A stretch of 64,000 nt of DNA from Firmicutes bacterium CAG:24053_14 (GTDB taxonomy: Bacteria; Bacillota; Clostridia; Oscillospirales; Oscillospiraceae). Each line of letters begins with the position of its first letter. Positions within the stretch are counted from its first letter, which is position 1. The notes beneath the pieces are model-generated. The model made no database searches, was not told the origin of the DNA, and saw nothing but the letters and a program-made list of their open reading frames with translations. The stretch lies in contig MNSZ01000046.1 of the NCBI GenBank assembly GCA_001916715.1, positions 189,776 to 253,775 of the forward strand, read 5' to 3'. The translations under genes were made by a program, and so were the position numbers. Below, piece by piece: positions 17,077 through 24,613 of this stretch.

Positions 17077-18810
17077 ATGGAAAACATCAGCGCAAAAGCG
17101 CCGTGGAAAAACCATCTGGGCGAAGTGCCCTTCACTCTTGATTATTTCGACGGCTCGATGTTCGAGGCCGTTGAAAAGATAGCCGAAAAATACCCCAACA
17201 ACATTGCATTTGACTTCATGGGCAGATCGACGACATATAAGGCTCTTGTCCGCGAGGTCGAAGACTGCGCCAAAGCGCTGCGCACCATCGGCGTGCGCGA
17301 GGGTGACAAGGTGACCATAGCAATGCCCAACTGCCCCCAGGCCATCCAGATGTTCTATGCGGTCAACCTCATCGGCGGCATCTGCAACATGATCCACCCC
17401 CTCTCGGCAGAAAAGGAAATCGAGTTTTATCTCAACGAGTCGGAGTCGGTCACGGCCATTACGCTCGACCAGTTCTACAACAAATTTGAGAACATCCGTC
17501 AGAATACCAAGGTCGTCAACATAGTCATCGCCAGCATAAAGGACGAGCTTTCAAAACCGGTCAAGGCAGGCTACATGCTCACCGAGGGCAGAAAGATCAA
17601 GAAGATCCCCGAGGACGCGCCCGTTATCCGCTGGAAAGAGTTCCTGCACATGGGCAAGCACTGCTTCTATAACTACAAAGTTAAGCGCACCGGCAAGGAT
17701 CCTGCCGTTATCCTCTATTCCGGCGGCACGACCGGCACGACAAAGGGCATCCTGCTTTCAAACCGCAACTTCAACGCCCTCGGCCAGCAGGTCATCGCGG
17801 CAAACCCCATGTTCCGCGTGGGCGACAAGATGCTCGCGGCAATGCCGCTGTTCCATGGCTTCGGTCTGGGCGTATGCATCCACACAATGCTCTCGCAGGG
17901 CGGCAGATGCATCCTTATTCCTCGCTTCACCGCACAGACCTATGCAAAGCAGATAACCAAATACCACTGCAACTTCATTGCCGGCGTTCCCACGCTTTAC
18001 GAAGCGCTGCTGCGCCTGCCGAGCATGGACAACGCCGACCTCAGCTCGCTCAAGGGCGTTTTCTCCGGCGGCGACAGTCTGTCGATCGAGCTTAAAAAGA
18101 AGTTCGACAAATTCCTGTATGACCACAACGCGAAAATTCAGATCCGCGAGGGCTTCGGCCTTACCGAATGCGTCACGGCAAGCTGCCTGACTCCCCCGCA
18201 CATGGCCAAGGAGGGCAGCATCGGACTCCCCTTCCCCGATACATATTACAAGATAGTCGAGCCGGGCACCGACAAGGAGCTGCCCTACGGCGAGGAGGGC
18301 GAGATACTCATCGCCGGCCCCACCGTCATGATGGAGTATGTAAACCACCCCGAGGAGACCGCCCAAACTCTGCGCAAGCACGACGACGGCCTTACATGGA
18401 TGTACACCGGCGATCTCGGCATGATGGACGACGAGGGCTTTATCTACTTCAAGGGCCGCGCAAAGCGCATGATAATAACCTCCGGCTACAACGTCTATCC
18501 CGGTCAGCTTGAGAATATTCTCGACGCAAACGAGTTCGTCCACATGAGCTGCATCATCGGCGTTCCCGACCCGTATAAGATGCAAAAGGTCAAGGCCTTT
18601 GTCATGCTCAAGCCCGGCGTTCCCGAAAGCCCCGAGACGAAAGAGGCTATCCTCGCCTACTGCCGCAAGCACATTGCAAAATACGCAATGCCTTACGATA
18701 TCGAATTCCGCCGCGAGCTGCCCAAGACCCTTGTCGGTAAGGTCGCCTACCGCGTCCTCGAAGAGGAGGAGGCCGCAAAGCGCGCCGCCGAACAAACAGG
18801 GGAACAATAA
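17077..18810 (+). CDS. AMP-binding acyl-CoA ligase (fatty acid type)
   Basis: 577 residues starting at MENISAK, nine bases after AAAGGA; the ATG three codons earlier is too close to that site. It carries the P-loop YSGGTTGTTKG near residue 215, the adenylate motif GFGLTECV, the YTGDLGMMDDEGF motif and the C-terminal lysine in KTLVGKVAYR. The enzyme would activate a carboxylic acid as an acyl-adenylate and then a CoA thioester. The overall pattern fits long-chain fatty acyl-CoA ligases. It is a single-gene unit with its own promoter and terminator, and the exact chain length is unknown. Confidence 0.85.
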   Translation: MENISAKAPWKNHLGEVPFTLDYFDGSMFEAVEKIAEKYPNNIAFDFMGRSTTYKALVREVEDCAKALRTIGVREGDKVTIAMPNCPQAIQMFYAVNLIGGICNMIHPLSAEKEIEFYLNESESVTAITLDQFYNKFENIRQNTKVVNIVIASIKDELSKPVKAGYMLTEGRKIKKIPEDAPVIRWKEFLHMGKHCFYNYKVKRTGKDPAVILYSGGTTGTTKGILLSNRNFNALGQQVIAANPMFRVGDKMLAAMPLFHGFGLGVCIHTMLSQGGRCILIPRFTAQTYAKQITKYHCNFIAGVPTLYEALLRLPSMDNADLSSLKGVFSGGDSLSIELKKKFDKFLYDHNAKIQIREGFGLTECVTASCLTPPHMAKEGSIGLPFPDTYYKIVEPGTDKELPYGEEGEILIAGPTVMMEYVNHPEETAQTLRKHDDGLTWMYTGDLGMMDDEGFIYFKGRAKRMIITSGYNVYPGQLENILDANEFVHMSCIIGVPDPYKMQKVKAFVMLKPGVPESPETKEAILAYCRKHIAKYAMPYDIEFRRELPKTLVGKVAYRVLEEEEAAKRAAEQTGEQ

Positions 18811-18817
18811 AGCTTTT

Positions 18818-18852
18818 CGACCGTCTGTATATTTGCAGACGGTCGATTTTTG
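18818..18852 (+). terminator. Terminator of the acyl-CoA ligase gene
   Basis: Arms CGACCGTCTG and CAGACGGTCG with an 8-base loop, followed by ATTTTTG. Confidence 0.88.
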
Positions 18853-18866
18853 TTTACCTGTTTGCC

Positions 18867-18895
18867 TTGAAGTGACGGGGCTCATATGATATAAT
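18867..18895 (+). promoter_or_regulatory. Promoter of the SGNH lipoprotein operon
   Basis: TTGAAG, 17 bases, TATAAT, upstream of three co-directional genes. Confidence 0.72.
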
Positions 18896-18928
18896 CGGCA
18901 CGTTTATAAATTAATTGAGGTGATAAAT

Positions 18929-19708
18929 TTGAAGAAAAAATATATTGCCCTCGCGGCGGCGCTTATCATGCTGCTGTGCGTTTTGTGCGCTTGCGGCAAG
19001 GACGATGAGAAAAAGCCCGAGGAAACGCTCAGTCCTCCGGCGGTGAGCACCGATGATCCCAACGCGGAGCAGACGAAGGCTCCCGAGCAGACCTCGACCC
19101 AGCTCGGTGAAACTGCCGACGCAGGCGACGAGTATATTTCCAAAATGGTCTTTATCGGCGACAGCACGACCTACGGTCTGAAGGCCTACGACGTTCTCGA
19201 CGGCTCGCAGGTGTGGACGCCGTCAAGCGGCACGCTTGCGCTGTTTAACCAGAGCATAGCTACCATTGTCTATCCGCCCACCGGTGAGGAGATACCCATC
19301 ACCGATGCGATAGGTCGCGCAAAGCCCGAGTATGTCGTTCTCACCATCGGCGTAAACGGCGTTTCGATGATGGACGAGGATTCGTTCAAAACCGAATACA
19401 CCGCACTTATTGAGCGCATCAAGTCCGTAAGCCCCGACACGAAGATCATCTGCAACTCCATCTACCCCGTCGAGGCAATGTACGAGGCAAAGGATAACGG
19501 CATAAACAACGCCGTCATCGACCGCGCAAACGGCTGGATACTCCAGATAGCCGAGGCAACCGGCACGCACTACACCGATTCCGCATCCGTGCTCAAGGGC
19601 TCCGACGGCAAGCTCGTTTCCGATTACGGCAACGGTGACGGCATTCACCTGAGTGCAGTCGGATTCAACCGCGTGATAGATTATCTCAAGACTCACGCAT
19701 GGCTTTGA
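18929..19708 (+). CDS. SGNH/GDSL-type hydrolase lipoprotein
   Basis: 259 residues from a TTG start that sits five bases after GAGGTGA. The signal peptide ends in the lipobox LCAC, followed by a proline/threonine-rich linker of about 45 residues. The SGNH blocks are visible: FIGDSTTYG with the nucleophile serine, GVNG for block III, and DGIHLSAVGF for the Asp/His pair. Such surface esterases remove or transfer acyl groups on wall carbohydrates. The next gene is a DUF4358 lipoprotein, a pairing seen near acyltransferase systems. The substrate is not evident. Confidence 0.82.
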   Translation: MKKKYIALAAALIMLLCVLCACGKDDEKKPEETLSPPAVSTDDPNAEQTKAPEQTSTQLGETADAGDEYISKMVFIGDSTTYGLKAYDVLDGSQVWTPSSGTLALFNQSIATIVYPPTGEEIPITDAIGRAKPEYVVLTIGVNGVSMMDEDSFKTEYTALIERIKSVSPDTKIICNSIYPVEAMYEAKDNGINNAVIDRANGWILQIAEATGTHYTDSASVLKGSDGKLVSDYGNGDGIHLSAVGFNRVIDYLKTHAWL

Positions 19709-19719
19709 GAGGTGAAAAC

Positions 19720-20199
19720 ATGAAAAAGCTTTCTTCCGCAATAGCGCTTTTGCTGCTTATCTGCATGCTCGGCGGATGCAGCTCCCCGAAAAACGCAAAG
19801 GATCCTGACATGCAGACCGTTGCCGACAAGGTCGGCGCGGCGATCGACATAAGCGAGCTTTCGCAGGTCCCGGACGCATACGTTGAAAACGTTATGGGCA
19901 TCGCGCTTGACGGATACGCAAGCCGCAATACCCTCATCTCCGCAGTCGGCACAAATATCAACGAATACGGCATTTTCCTCGCCAAGGACGCGGATCAGGC
20001 CGCAACGATAAAGGCCGCGCTCGACAAATATCTTGAGTACCGCGAGAGCGTATGGATGGACGAGTACCTGCCGGACGAAAAGCCAAAGCTCGACAATGCC
20101 GAGGTCTGGCGGCAGGGCAACTATGTCATGTACGCCATTCTCGGCGACAGCGACCGTGCGGCGGTCAAGCAGGCGTTTGAATCCTGCTTTGAGGGCTGA
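19720..20199 (+). CDS. DUF4358-type lipoprotein
   Basis: 159 residues started at MKKLSS behind GAGAGGTG. Signal peptide with lipobox LGGC, then a small domain with VPDAYVENVMGIALDG and a later YVMYAILGD strand, matching the DUF4358 pattern as I know it. No catalytic residues are evident. It sits 11 bases after the SGNH lipoprotein and four bases before the hydrolase gene, so all three are one operon. An accessory role in wall modification is inferred from neighbours only. Confidence 0.7.
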   Translation: MKKLSSAIALLLLICMLGGCSSPKNAKDPDMQTVADKVGAAIDISELSQVPDAYVENVMGIALDGYASRNTLISAVGTNINEYGIFLAKDADQAATIKAALDKYLEYRESVWMDEYLPDEKPKLDNAEVWRQGNYVMYAILGDSDRAAVKQAFESCFEG

Positions 20200-20203
20200 A
20201 AAA

Positions 20204-20833
20204 ATGAAACTTATTTGGCATTGCCACGCCTGCTTTGAGCTTATAAGCGCCGACGGCAGCGTGGTGTTCGACCCCTACTCCCCCGGCAGCGTGCGCGGCC
20301 TTGAGCTTTCCCCGCTCCGCGCAGACTGCGTAATTTGCAGCCACGGGCATTCCGACCACAACTACACGGACGGCGTGGAGCTAAGCGGCATTGAGCCTGG
20401 ATTTTCGCTCACGCAGGTACCGACATATCACGACGGCAAGCTCGGCGCTCTGCGCGGAGATAACCTGTGCAGCGTCGTTGAGGCCGAGGGCATGCGTATC
20501 GCGCATCTGGGCGATCTGGGGCATACGCTCGACCCCGAAACGGCGGCAAAGCTCAAGCCGCTCGACGTTCTCATGATCCCCGTCGGCGGCTACTACACGA
20601 TCTGTCCGCAGCAGGCAAAAGAGATCGCTATCGCGCTGGATGCAAAAACGATCATCCCCATGCACTATCGCGGCGCAGGCATAGGGCTTGAAAACGTCGC
20701 CTACGTCGATGATTTTCTCGCCCTCTGGGACGATGACGATATAGTTTATCTGCCCGGCTGCGAATACGAGGTCAAACCGAGCGCAAAGCGACAGATAGTC
20801 GTCTTTGAGCCGGATGAAAATTGCATAAAATAA
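20204..20833 (+). CDS. Metallo-beta-lactamase-fold hydrolase (UlaG-like)
   Basis: 209 residues. The metal-binding motif is SHGHSDHNY near residue 45, with further ligands in HLGDLGH and PMHYRG. This arrangement matches the compact UlaG-like branch of the metallo-beta-lactamase superfamily, whose members act on sugar-lactone phosphates or nucleic acid. It ends the operon of two lipoproteins and is itself cytoplasmic, since there is no signal peptide. The physiological substrate is unknown. Confidence 0.8.
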   Translation: MKLIWHCHACFELISADGSVVFDPYSPGSVRGLELSPLRADCVICSHGHSDHNYTDGVELSGIEPGFSLTQVPTYHDGKLGALRGDNLCSVVEAEGMRIAHLGDLGHTLDPETAAKLKPLDVLMIPVGGYYTICPQQAKEIAIALDAKTIIPMHYRGAGIGLENVAYVDDFLALWDDDDIVYLPGCEYEVKPSAKRQIVVFEPDENCIK

Positions 20834-20836
20834 AAT

Positions 20837-20860
20837 ATCCGAGGACTCTTGTCCTCGGAT
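20837..20860 (+). terminator. Hairpin after the hydrolase operon
   Basis: Arms ATCCGAGGAC and GTCCTCGGAT with a TCTT loop. There is no U-tract; it is followed by CAGCGTGTTGAAAAAG, a motif that nearly recurs after the hairpin at 42306-42339. Confidence 0.55.
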
Positions 20861-20866
20861 CAGCGT

Positions 20867-20901
20867 GTTGAAAAAGCCCAGCTGGGCTGGACTTTTTCGA
20901 C
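20867..20901. repeat. Imperfect palindrome in the convergent gap
   Basis: GTTGAAAAAG and CTTTTTCGAC flank an inner CCCAGCTGGG palindrome. It lies between two hairpins in the gap between convergent genes and may serve as a bidirectional terminator. Confidence 0.5.
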
Positions 20902-20910
20902 AGACTGTTG

Positions 20911-20932
20911 CCGCCATCCGTTTGGATGGCGG
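20911..20932 (-). terminator. Hairpin after cinA
   Basis: Arms CCGCCATCC and GGATGGCGG with a GTTT loop, eight bases past the cinA stop on the minus strand. The tail is weak on its own and may work together with the adjoining palindrome. Confidence 0.55.
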
Positions 20933-20939
20933 CATAACT

Positions 20940-22217
20940 TTAATTTTCTTTTATTACCTCAAGTCCCTGGAGGTAGCGGCGCATCATATCGAAAATGTAA
21001 TTTCCCGAAACGCGGCGGACATAGCTGCGCGTTCTGCGATCGCCGACGTGCAGCTCGCGCACATAGGTCCCGTCCTTGGTCGCAAGCGAAACGAACACCG
21101 TTCCGACCTCGTGGACTCCGTCGCCGTCGGGGCCTGCAAGCCCCGTAACGCCGATGCCCATGTCGGCTCCGAGAAGCGCGCGCACACGCTCGGCCATTTC
21201 CTTTGCGACCTCATAGCTCACGGCGGTCTTTTCCTCGATGAGCTTGGGGTCTATGCCCAAAAGCTTTGCCTTGGCCTCATTCGTATAGGTCGTCACGCCG
21301 CCGAGGAAGAACTCGCTCGCGCCGGGAATATCGGTAAAGCGCTTTGCAAGCTCGCCGCCGGTACAGCTTTCGGCAGCGGCAAAGGTCATTTTCTTTTCCT
21401 GCAAAAGCCGCATAACGCTGTCCTCGACCGTGTCAACGTCGATGCCGAAGATGATATCGCCGAGCACATCCTTTACATGCTCGATGACCGGCTTCATCAT
21501 CTCCTCGGCCTTCTCGACGCTCTCGGCCTTGGCGGTGACTTGCAGCAGGCAGTCGCCCTCCTTGGCGTAGGGCGCCATGGTGGGGTTTGTCATGGCGTTC
21601 ATCTCGTCGCGGAAGATCTGGTCCATCGCGCTTTCGGACATGCCGAAAATGTGGATAGCGTGCGAGACTATCTGCTCGTCCGACAGCGAGCGCAGATACG
21701 GCATTACGCAGGCGCGGAACATCGCGTTGCACTCCTTCGGAGGGCCGGGCAGCATGATAACTATCGTTCCGTCGTCGCCGGTGAACGCGCAGCCGGGAGC
21801 CGTGCCCCAGTCGTTGTGGAACACGGTGCAGCCGACGGGCAGCATAGCCTGCTTGAGGTTGTTTTCGGTCATTTCCTTGCTGTAGCCGCGGTTGGTCAGA
21901 TAATCGTAAAGGCAGGCCTTTTCATCCTCGTGCATCTCAAGCTCGAGGCCGAAGGACTTTGCAAGTATCTGCTTTGTAAGGTCGTCGCAGGTCGGGCCGA
22001 GGCCGCCGGTGGATATGATGATATCTGCCCTTTTGCGCGCGATCTCTATGCAGTCGGCAAGGCGCCGGGGGTTGTCACCGACTACGGTGTGGTATTTTAC
22101 GTTTATGCCCAGCTCCGAGAGCATGAGGGATATATCCCGTGCGTCGGTGTTCGTCGTGTGGCCGAGCAGTATCTCAGTTCCGACGGAGAGTATCTCGACA
22201 TTATATGCCTTTTTCAA
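20940..22217 (-). CDS. cinA: CinA-family nicotinamide-nucleotide amidase/ADP-ribose pyrophosphatase
   Basis: 425 residues, full length. The N-terminal half has the MoCF-binding-like COG1058 domain (SVGTEILLG, STGGLGPTCDDLT, LPGPPKE). The C-terminal half is PncC-like, with AAAESCTGGELAKRFTDIPG and VGVTGLAGPDGD equivalents. CinA proteins recycle pyridine nucleotides and, in naturally competent bacteria, are induced with recA. The gene begins two bases after the thiI stop, so the two form one operon. No recA follows in this window. Confidence 0.92.
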   Translation of the reverse strand: MKKAYNVEILSVGTEILLGHTTNTDARDISLMLSELGINVKYHTVVGDNPRRLADCIEIARKRADIIISTGGLGPTCDDLTKQILAKSFGLELEMHEDEKACLYDYLTNRGYSKEMTENNLKQAMLPVGCTVFHNDWGTAPGCAFTGDDGTIVIMLPGPPKECNAMFRACVMPYLRSLSDEQIVSHAIHIFGMSESAMDQIFRDEMNAMTNPTMAPYAKEGDCLLQVTAKAESVEKAEEMMKPVIEHVKDVLGDIIFGIDVDTVEDSVMRLLQEKKMTFAAAESCTGGELAKRFTDIPGASEFFLGGVTTYTNEAKAKLLGIDPKLIEEKTAVSYEVAKEMAERVRALLGADMGIGVTGLAGPDGDGVHEVGTVFVSLATKDGTYVRELHVGDRRTRSYVRRVSGNYIFDMMRRYLQGLEVIKEN

Positions 22218-22219
22218 TT

Positions 22220-23395
22220 TCAGTCGCCTACCTTTATTCTTTCAATGCCGGCATATGCTTCTTCAACAAGCGCGTCGATATCCAGAGCCGATTCGATCTG
22301 CTCAACGTCGCGCAGCTTGGGCTTTGTTTTGGGGTGCTTGGGCGTAAAGACCGTGCAGCAGTCCTCATACGGAAGGATGGACGTTTCAAACGTTCCGATC
22401 TTGCGCGCAAGACGCACGATCTCCTCCTTGTCCATGCCGATAAGCGGCTGGAGCACCGGCAGATCGGTGACGGCCTGCGTGGACGCCATGGCTTCCATGG
22501 TCTGGCTTGCTACCTGGCCGAGGTTTTCGCCGGTGACGATGGCCTTCGCGCCGTTTGCATCGGCGATCTTCTGCGCAATGCGCATCATAAAGCGGCGCAT
22601 GATAAGCGTGAAGTAATCCTCATCGCACTTTGCGCGTATCTCCTCCTGAATATGCGTAAACGGAACGACTTCGATGGTCATTCTGCCGCAGTACACCGTC
22701 AGCAGGCGCGCAAGCTCAATGACCTTCTGCTTTGCCTGCTCGGAGGTGTACGGGAACGAGAAAAAGTGCACCGGGATAAGGCGCACGCCGCGCTTTGCGA
22801 TCATATAAGTGGAGACCGGGCTGTCGATACCGCCGGACAGCAGCGTTACCGCGACGCCGTTTGCGCCGACAGGCATGCCGCCCGCTCCGGGCGTGGGCGC
22901 TGCGTGGACATAGGCCGCAAGGTCGCGCACCTCGATATGGACGGTAAGCTCAGGGTCGTGCACATCGACCTCGCAGTTGGGATATGCCTCGGCAAGCTCG
23001 CCGCCGACAAACTGCGCAAGCTCGATGCTCGTCATGGGGAAACTCTTGTCGCTGCGCTTTGCCTCGGCCTTGAAGCTCTTCGCCGCGAGCATATCGTCCT
23101 TGAGATATTCAATTGCAAGCTCTGCGATCTTCTTCGGGTCTTTCTCGCAGCCGGCGGCACGGTTGACAGACGCAAGGCCGAACACCTTGGTCATTGCCTC
23201 AAACGCCGCATCCATGTCGCTTGTTTCATCCACAGGCTCGATATATACCGTTGACTGCATGCAATAGGCCTTGAATTTGCCGATAGCATCCAGGCGGCGC
23301 TTTATATTGCTCATGAGCTTCTGCTCGAACGAGCGGCGGTTTAAGCCCTTGAGGACTATCTCGCCCTGCTTGAGAAGAATAATGTCGTTTATCAT
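22220..23395 (-). CDS. thiI: tRNA 4-thiouridine synthase ThiI
   Basis: 391 residues. The N-terminal NFLD/THUMP part runs to about residue 165. The PP-loop ATPase motif is LLSGGIDSPV near residue 185. The catalytic cysteine is likely in EDCCTVFTPKHP near the end. There is no rhodanese extension, as is usual for the short ThiI of gram-positives. It sulfurates U8 of tRNA and in many bacteria also supplies sulfur for thiamine. It leads the thiI-cinA operon, with a TATAAT promoter nearby and a stronger promoter plus terminator further upstream. Confidence 0.93.
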   Translation of the reverse strand: MINDIILLKQGEIVLKGLNRRSFEQKLMSNIKRRLDAIGKFKAYCMQSTVYIEPVDETSDMDAAFEAMTKVFGLASVNRAAGCEKDPKKIAELAIEYLKDDMLAAKSFKAEAKRSDKSFPMTSIELAQFVGGELAEAYPNCEVDVHDPELTVHIEVRDLAAYVHAAPTPGAGGMPVGANGVAVTLLSGGIDSPVSTYMIAKRGVRLIPVHFFSFPYTSEQAKQKVIELARLLTVYCGRMTIEVVPFTHIQEEIRAKCDEDYFTLIMRRFMMRIAQKIADANGAKAIVTGENLGQVASQTMEAMASTQAVTDLPVLQPLIGMDKEEIVRLARKIGTFETSILPYEDCCTVFTPKHPKTKPKLRDVEQIESALDIDALVEEAYAGIERIKVGD

Positions 23396-23426
23396 GTGTT
23401 CTGCTCCTAAATATTTTTAACATCTT

Positions 23427-23455
23427 ATTATATCACCATTTGTTTTGCAGCGCAA
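23427..23455 (-). promoter_or_regulatory. Proximal promoter of thiI-cinA
   Basis: TTGCGC, 17 bases, TATAAT on the minus strand, downstream of the terminator at 23461-23486, so it would fire independently of it. Confidence 0.55.
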
Positions 23456-23460
23456 GAAAA

Positions 23461-23486
23461 GCTCCGCAGCTTAAAGCTTGCGGAGC
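23461..23486 (-). terminator. Terminator hairpin in the thiI leader
   Basis: Minus-strand arms GCTCCGCA and TGCGGAGC, followed by TTTTCTT. It begins about seven bases after the transcription start predicted from the consensus promoter at 23500-23528. It would therefore either release a tiny RNA or act as an attenuator for thiI. Confidence 0.7.
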
Positions 23487-23499
23487 ACACAACACTAAG

Positions 23500-23528
23500 A
23501 TTATATGATTTTTTGTGACATATGTCAA
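23500..23528 (-). promoter_or_regulatory. Perfect-consensus promoter on the minus strand
   Basis: TTGACA, 17 bases, TATAAT: both hexamers are consensus with optimal spacing, the best promoter match I found in the window. It points to the terminator at 23461-23486 and then thiI, which starts about 100 bases beyond the predicted transcription start. Confidence 0.8.
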
Positions 23529-23602
23529 TAGATGCGCAAATTTATTCATAATTTTTGTTTAGCTGCACAACAATTTGCTTTTTATTTCGTTCACTATTCC
23601 TC

Positions 23603-23631
23603 TTGAATAAGCCGCTGAAATTTGGTATCTT
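23603..23631 (+). promoter_or_regulatory. Promoter of the candidate structured RNA
   Basis: TTGAAT, 17 bases, TATCTT. Transcription would begin near 23638, close to the first stem of the RNA described in the next entry. Confidence 0.65.
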
Positions 23632-23847
23632 TAAATCACAGAAAGGGTGATACCGATGTACAAGTAACGGTCCCTCGAAACCCGACAGAGAGTCGGCAGC
23701 GAGGGAGACGATGCCGAAGTCAAAATATCAAGAGAACGAGAACACAGGCCACATCCCGCTTGGGGAATCAATCGTAGTTATTCAGAGTGTTTTGATTTGC
23801 GTTCCGTTGGCAGGCGGCATCAATTCCGCAGAAAGAGAGGTAACCAA

Positions 23848-23880
23848 TGATGTTAGATACTAAGAATTCACAGAAATGAC
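23848..23880 (+). CDS. Possible ten-codon ORF at the 3' end of the structured RNA
   Basis: AGAGAGG, then ATGATG opens a frame encoding MMLDTKNSQK, whose stop TGA lies within the left arm of the terminator-like hairpin. The placement of a binding site, a start and a stop touching the hairpin is suggestive of a leader peptide. The frame is very short and may be chance. Confidence 0.3.
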
Positions 23881-23932
23881 CCTTGGCTGCTGTGAAAACG
23901 GTGTAAAGAAACCGTGCAGTCAAGGGTCATTT
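23874..23932 (+). terminator. Terminator-like hairpin ending the structured RNA
   Basis: Perfect 12-bp outer stem (AAATGACCCTTG and CAAGGGTCATTT) with an inner ACGGT/ACCGT stem. The following tail has few T residues, so it may instead be an integral stem of the RNA. A second GC-rich hairpin, GCCGTCGCG/CGCGGCGGC, follows near 23962-23991 and could be the real stop. Confidence 0.55.
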
Positions 23933-24104
23933 CGCATTTACGGGATAAATTTATATATCAAGGCCGTCGCGGAGACAACGCGGCGGCTTTGCCGTTTTGC
24001 TGTGCATTTCGGAATTTTTTTGTTAACAAAATTTGCATTAAATTTCGTTTCGTCCGTGCTAATATGGCTGCACGGCGTTTTATCCCCCGAAATCAACACT
24101 TCAA

Positions 24105-24150
24105 AGGAGGGCTCGCATGAAAAAGCTAGGAGGGCTCGCATGAAAAAGCT
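24105..24150 (+). repeat. Perfect 23-bp tandem duplication of a ribosome binding site and start
   Basis: The unit from AGGAGGG through GCATGAAAAAGCT occurs twice, at 24105-24127 and 24128-24150. The first ATG (24117) opens an eight-codon frame, MKKLGGLA, whose TGA overlaps the second ATG. Because 23 is not a multiple of three, the first start is out of frame with the gene and creates a coupled leader peptide. Confidence 0.85.
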
Positions 24151-24577
24151 CAAATATATTATTGTTCTGCTGACCCTTGCGGCCATTGCGCTGTGCGCCT
24201 GCTCTCGGGAAACGCCCTTGCAGCGCGCTCTGAGCACAATAAAAAGCGAATTCGGCATAGACCTCAAAAGCGAAAGCGTGACCGTTGAAAGGCTTGCATA
24301 CACCTACGATGACGGCAACATTTTCGGCGAAGGCTTTGCGGCGTATAAGATAAGCTTCTCGCAGGATGCTTCCGCGCATTTTGCCGGTCTCGACACAACG
24401 CCGGACATAAACGCCGATGACGGCATAGACCTTGCCCGACAAAACGGTGTCGAGCTGCCTGCCGCTCCGGACGGCACACCGTTTGCCTATAAAAGCGAAA
24501 ACCAAGGGCTAAACAGGGTTTTTCTGCTTTATTACAGCACCGAAAACACCGCATATCTGATCACTTTGGATGCGTAA
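24140..24577 (+). CDS. Small lipoprotein of unknown function
   Basis: 145 residues starting at the second copy of the duplicated start region. The signal peptide is MKKLKYIIVLLTLAAIALCAC with lipobox LCAC. The mature domain (about 125 residues) is mixed alpha/beta with charged surface and no motif I recognise. It has its own terminator and no co-directional partner. Translation may depend on re-initiation after the eight-codon leader ORF that overlaps its start. Confidence 0.7.
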   Translation: MKKLKYIIVLLTLAAIALCACSRETPLQRALSTIKSEFGIDLKSESVTVERLAYTYDDGNIFGEGFAAYKISFSQDASAHFAGLDTTPDINADDGIDLARQNGVELPAAPDGTPFAYKSENQGLNRVFLLYYSTENTAYLITLDA

Positions 24578-24579
24578 AA

Positions 24580-24612
24580 ACAACGGATGTTCTCTCGAAC
24601 ATCCGTTGTTTT
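24580..24612. terminator. Bidirectional terminator between convergent genes
   Basis: Arms ACAACGGATGTTC and GAACATCCGTTGT with a TCTC loop. T-rich tails follow on both strands, serving the lipoprotein gene on one side and the unknown operon on the other. Confidence 0.88.
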
Positions 24613-24613
24613 A

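Larger units (their letters stand above)
23635..23932 (+). ncRNA. Candidate structured non-coding RNA, unnamed
   Basis: About 300 nt between its own promoter and a terminator-like hairpin. Visible pairings: ATCAC/GTGAT (23635-23639 with 23647-23651); CCCTCG/CGAGGG (23672-23677 with 23700-23705), enclosing CCGAC/GTCGG; a long-range GATGCC/GGCATC (23710-23715 with 23816-23821). Inside the last are GAACG/CGTTC (23734-23738 with 23800-23804) and AACAC/GTGTT (23741-23745 with 23787-23791). TCAAAA at 23720 could also pair with TTTTGA at 23790, giving a pseudoknot. The end is a 12-bp stem, AAATGACCCTTG/CAAGGGTCATTT. It does not match tmRNA, RNase P, 6S or T-box features I know. The raiA-motif RNA class is one possibility I cannot confirm; hpf (raiA) lies 20 kb away. 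Confidence 0.62.

Noticed and set aside
20865..22616. 583-codon plus-strand open frame opposite cinA and thiI
   Set aside because: Composition follows the antisense of two well-recognised genes; no binding site, no known domain.
23635..23932. tmRNA, RNase P RNA, 6S RNA or T-box leader
   Set aside because: No CCA-ending acceptor-like ends or tag frame, no RNase P conserved GAGGAAAGUC, no single long 6S-type hairpin, and no T-box sequence UGGN-ACC. The fold seen differs from all four.
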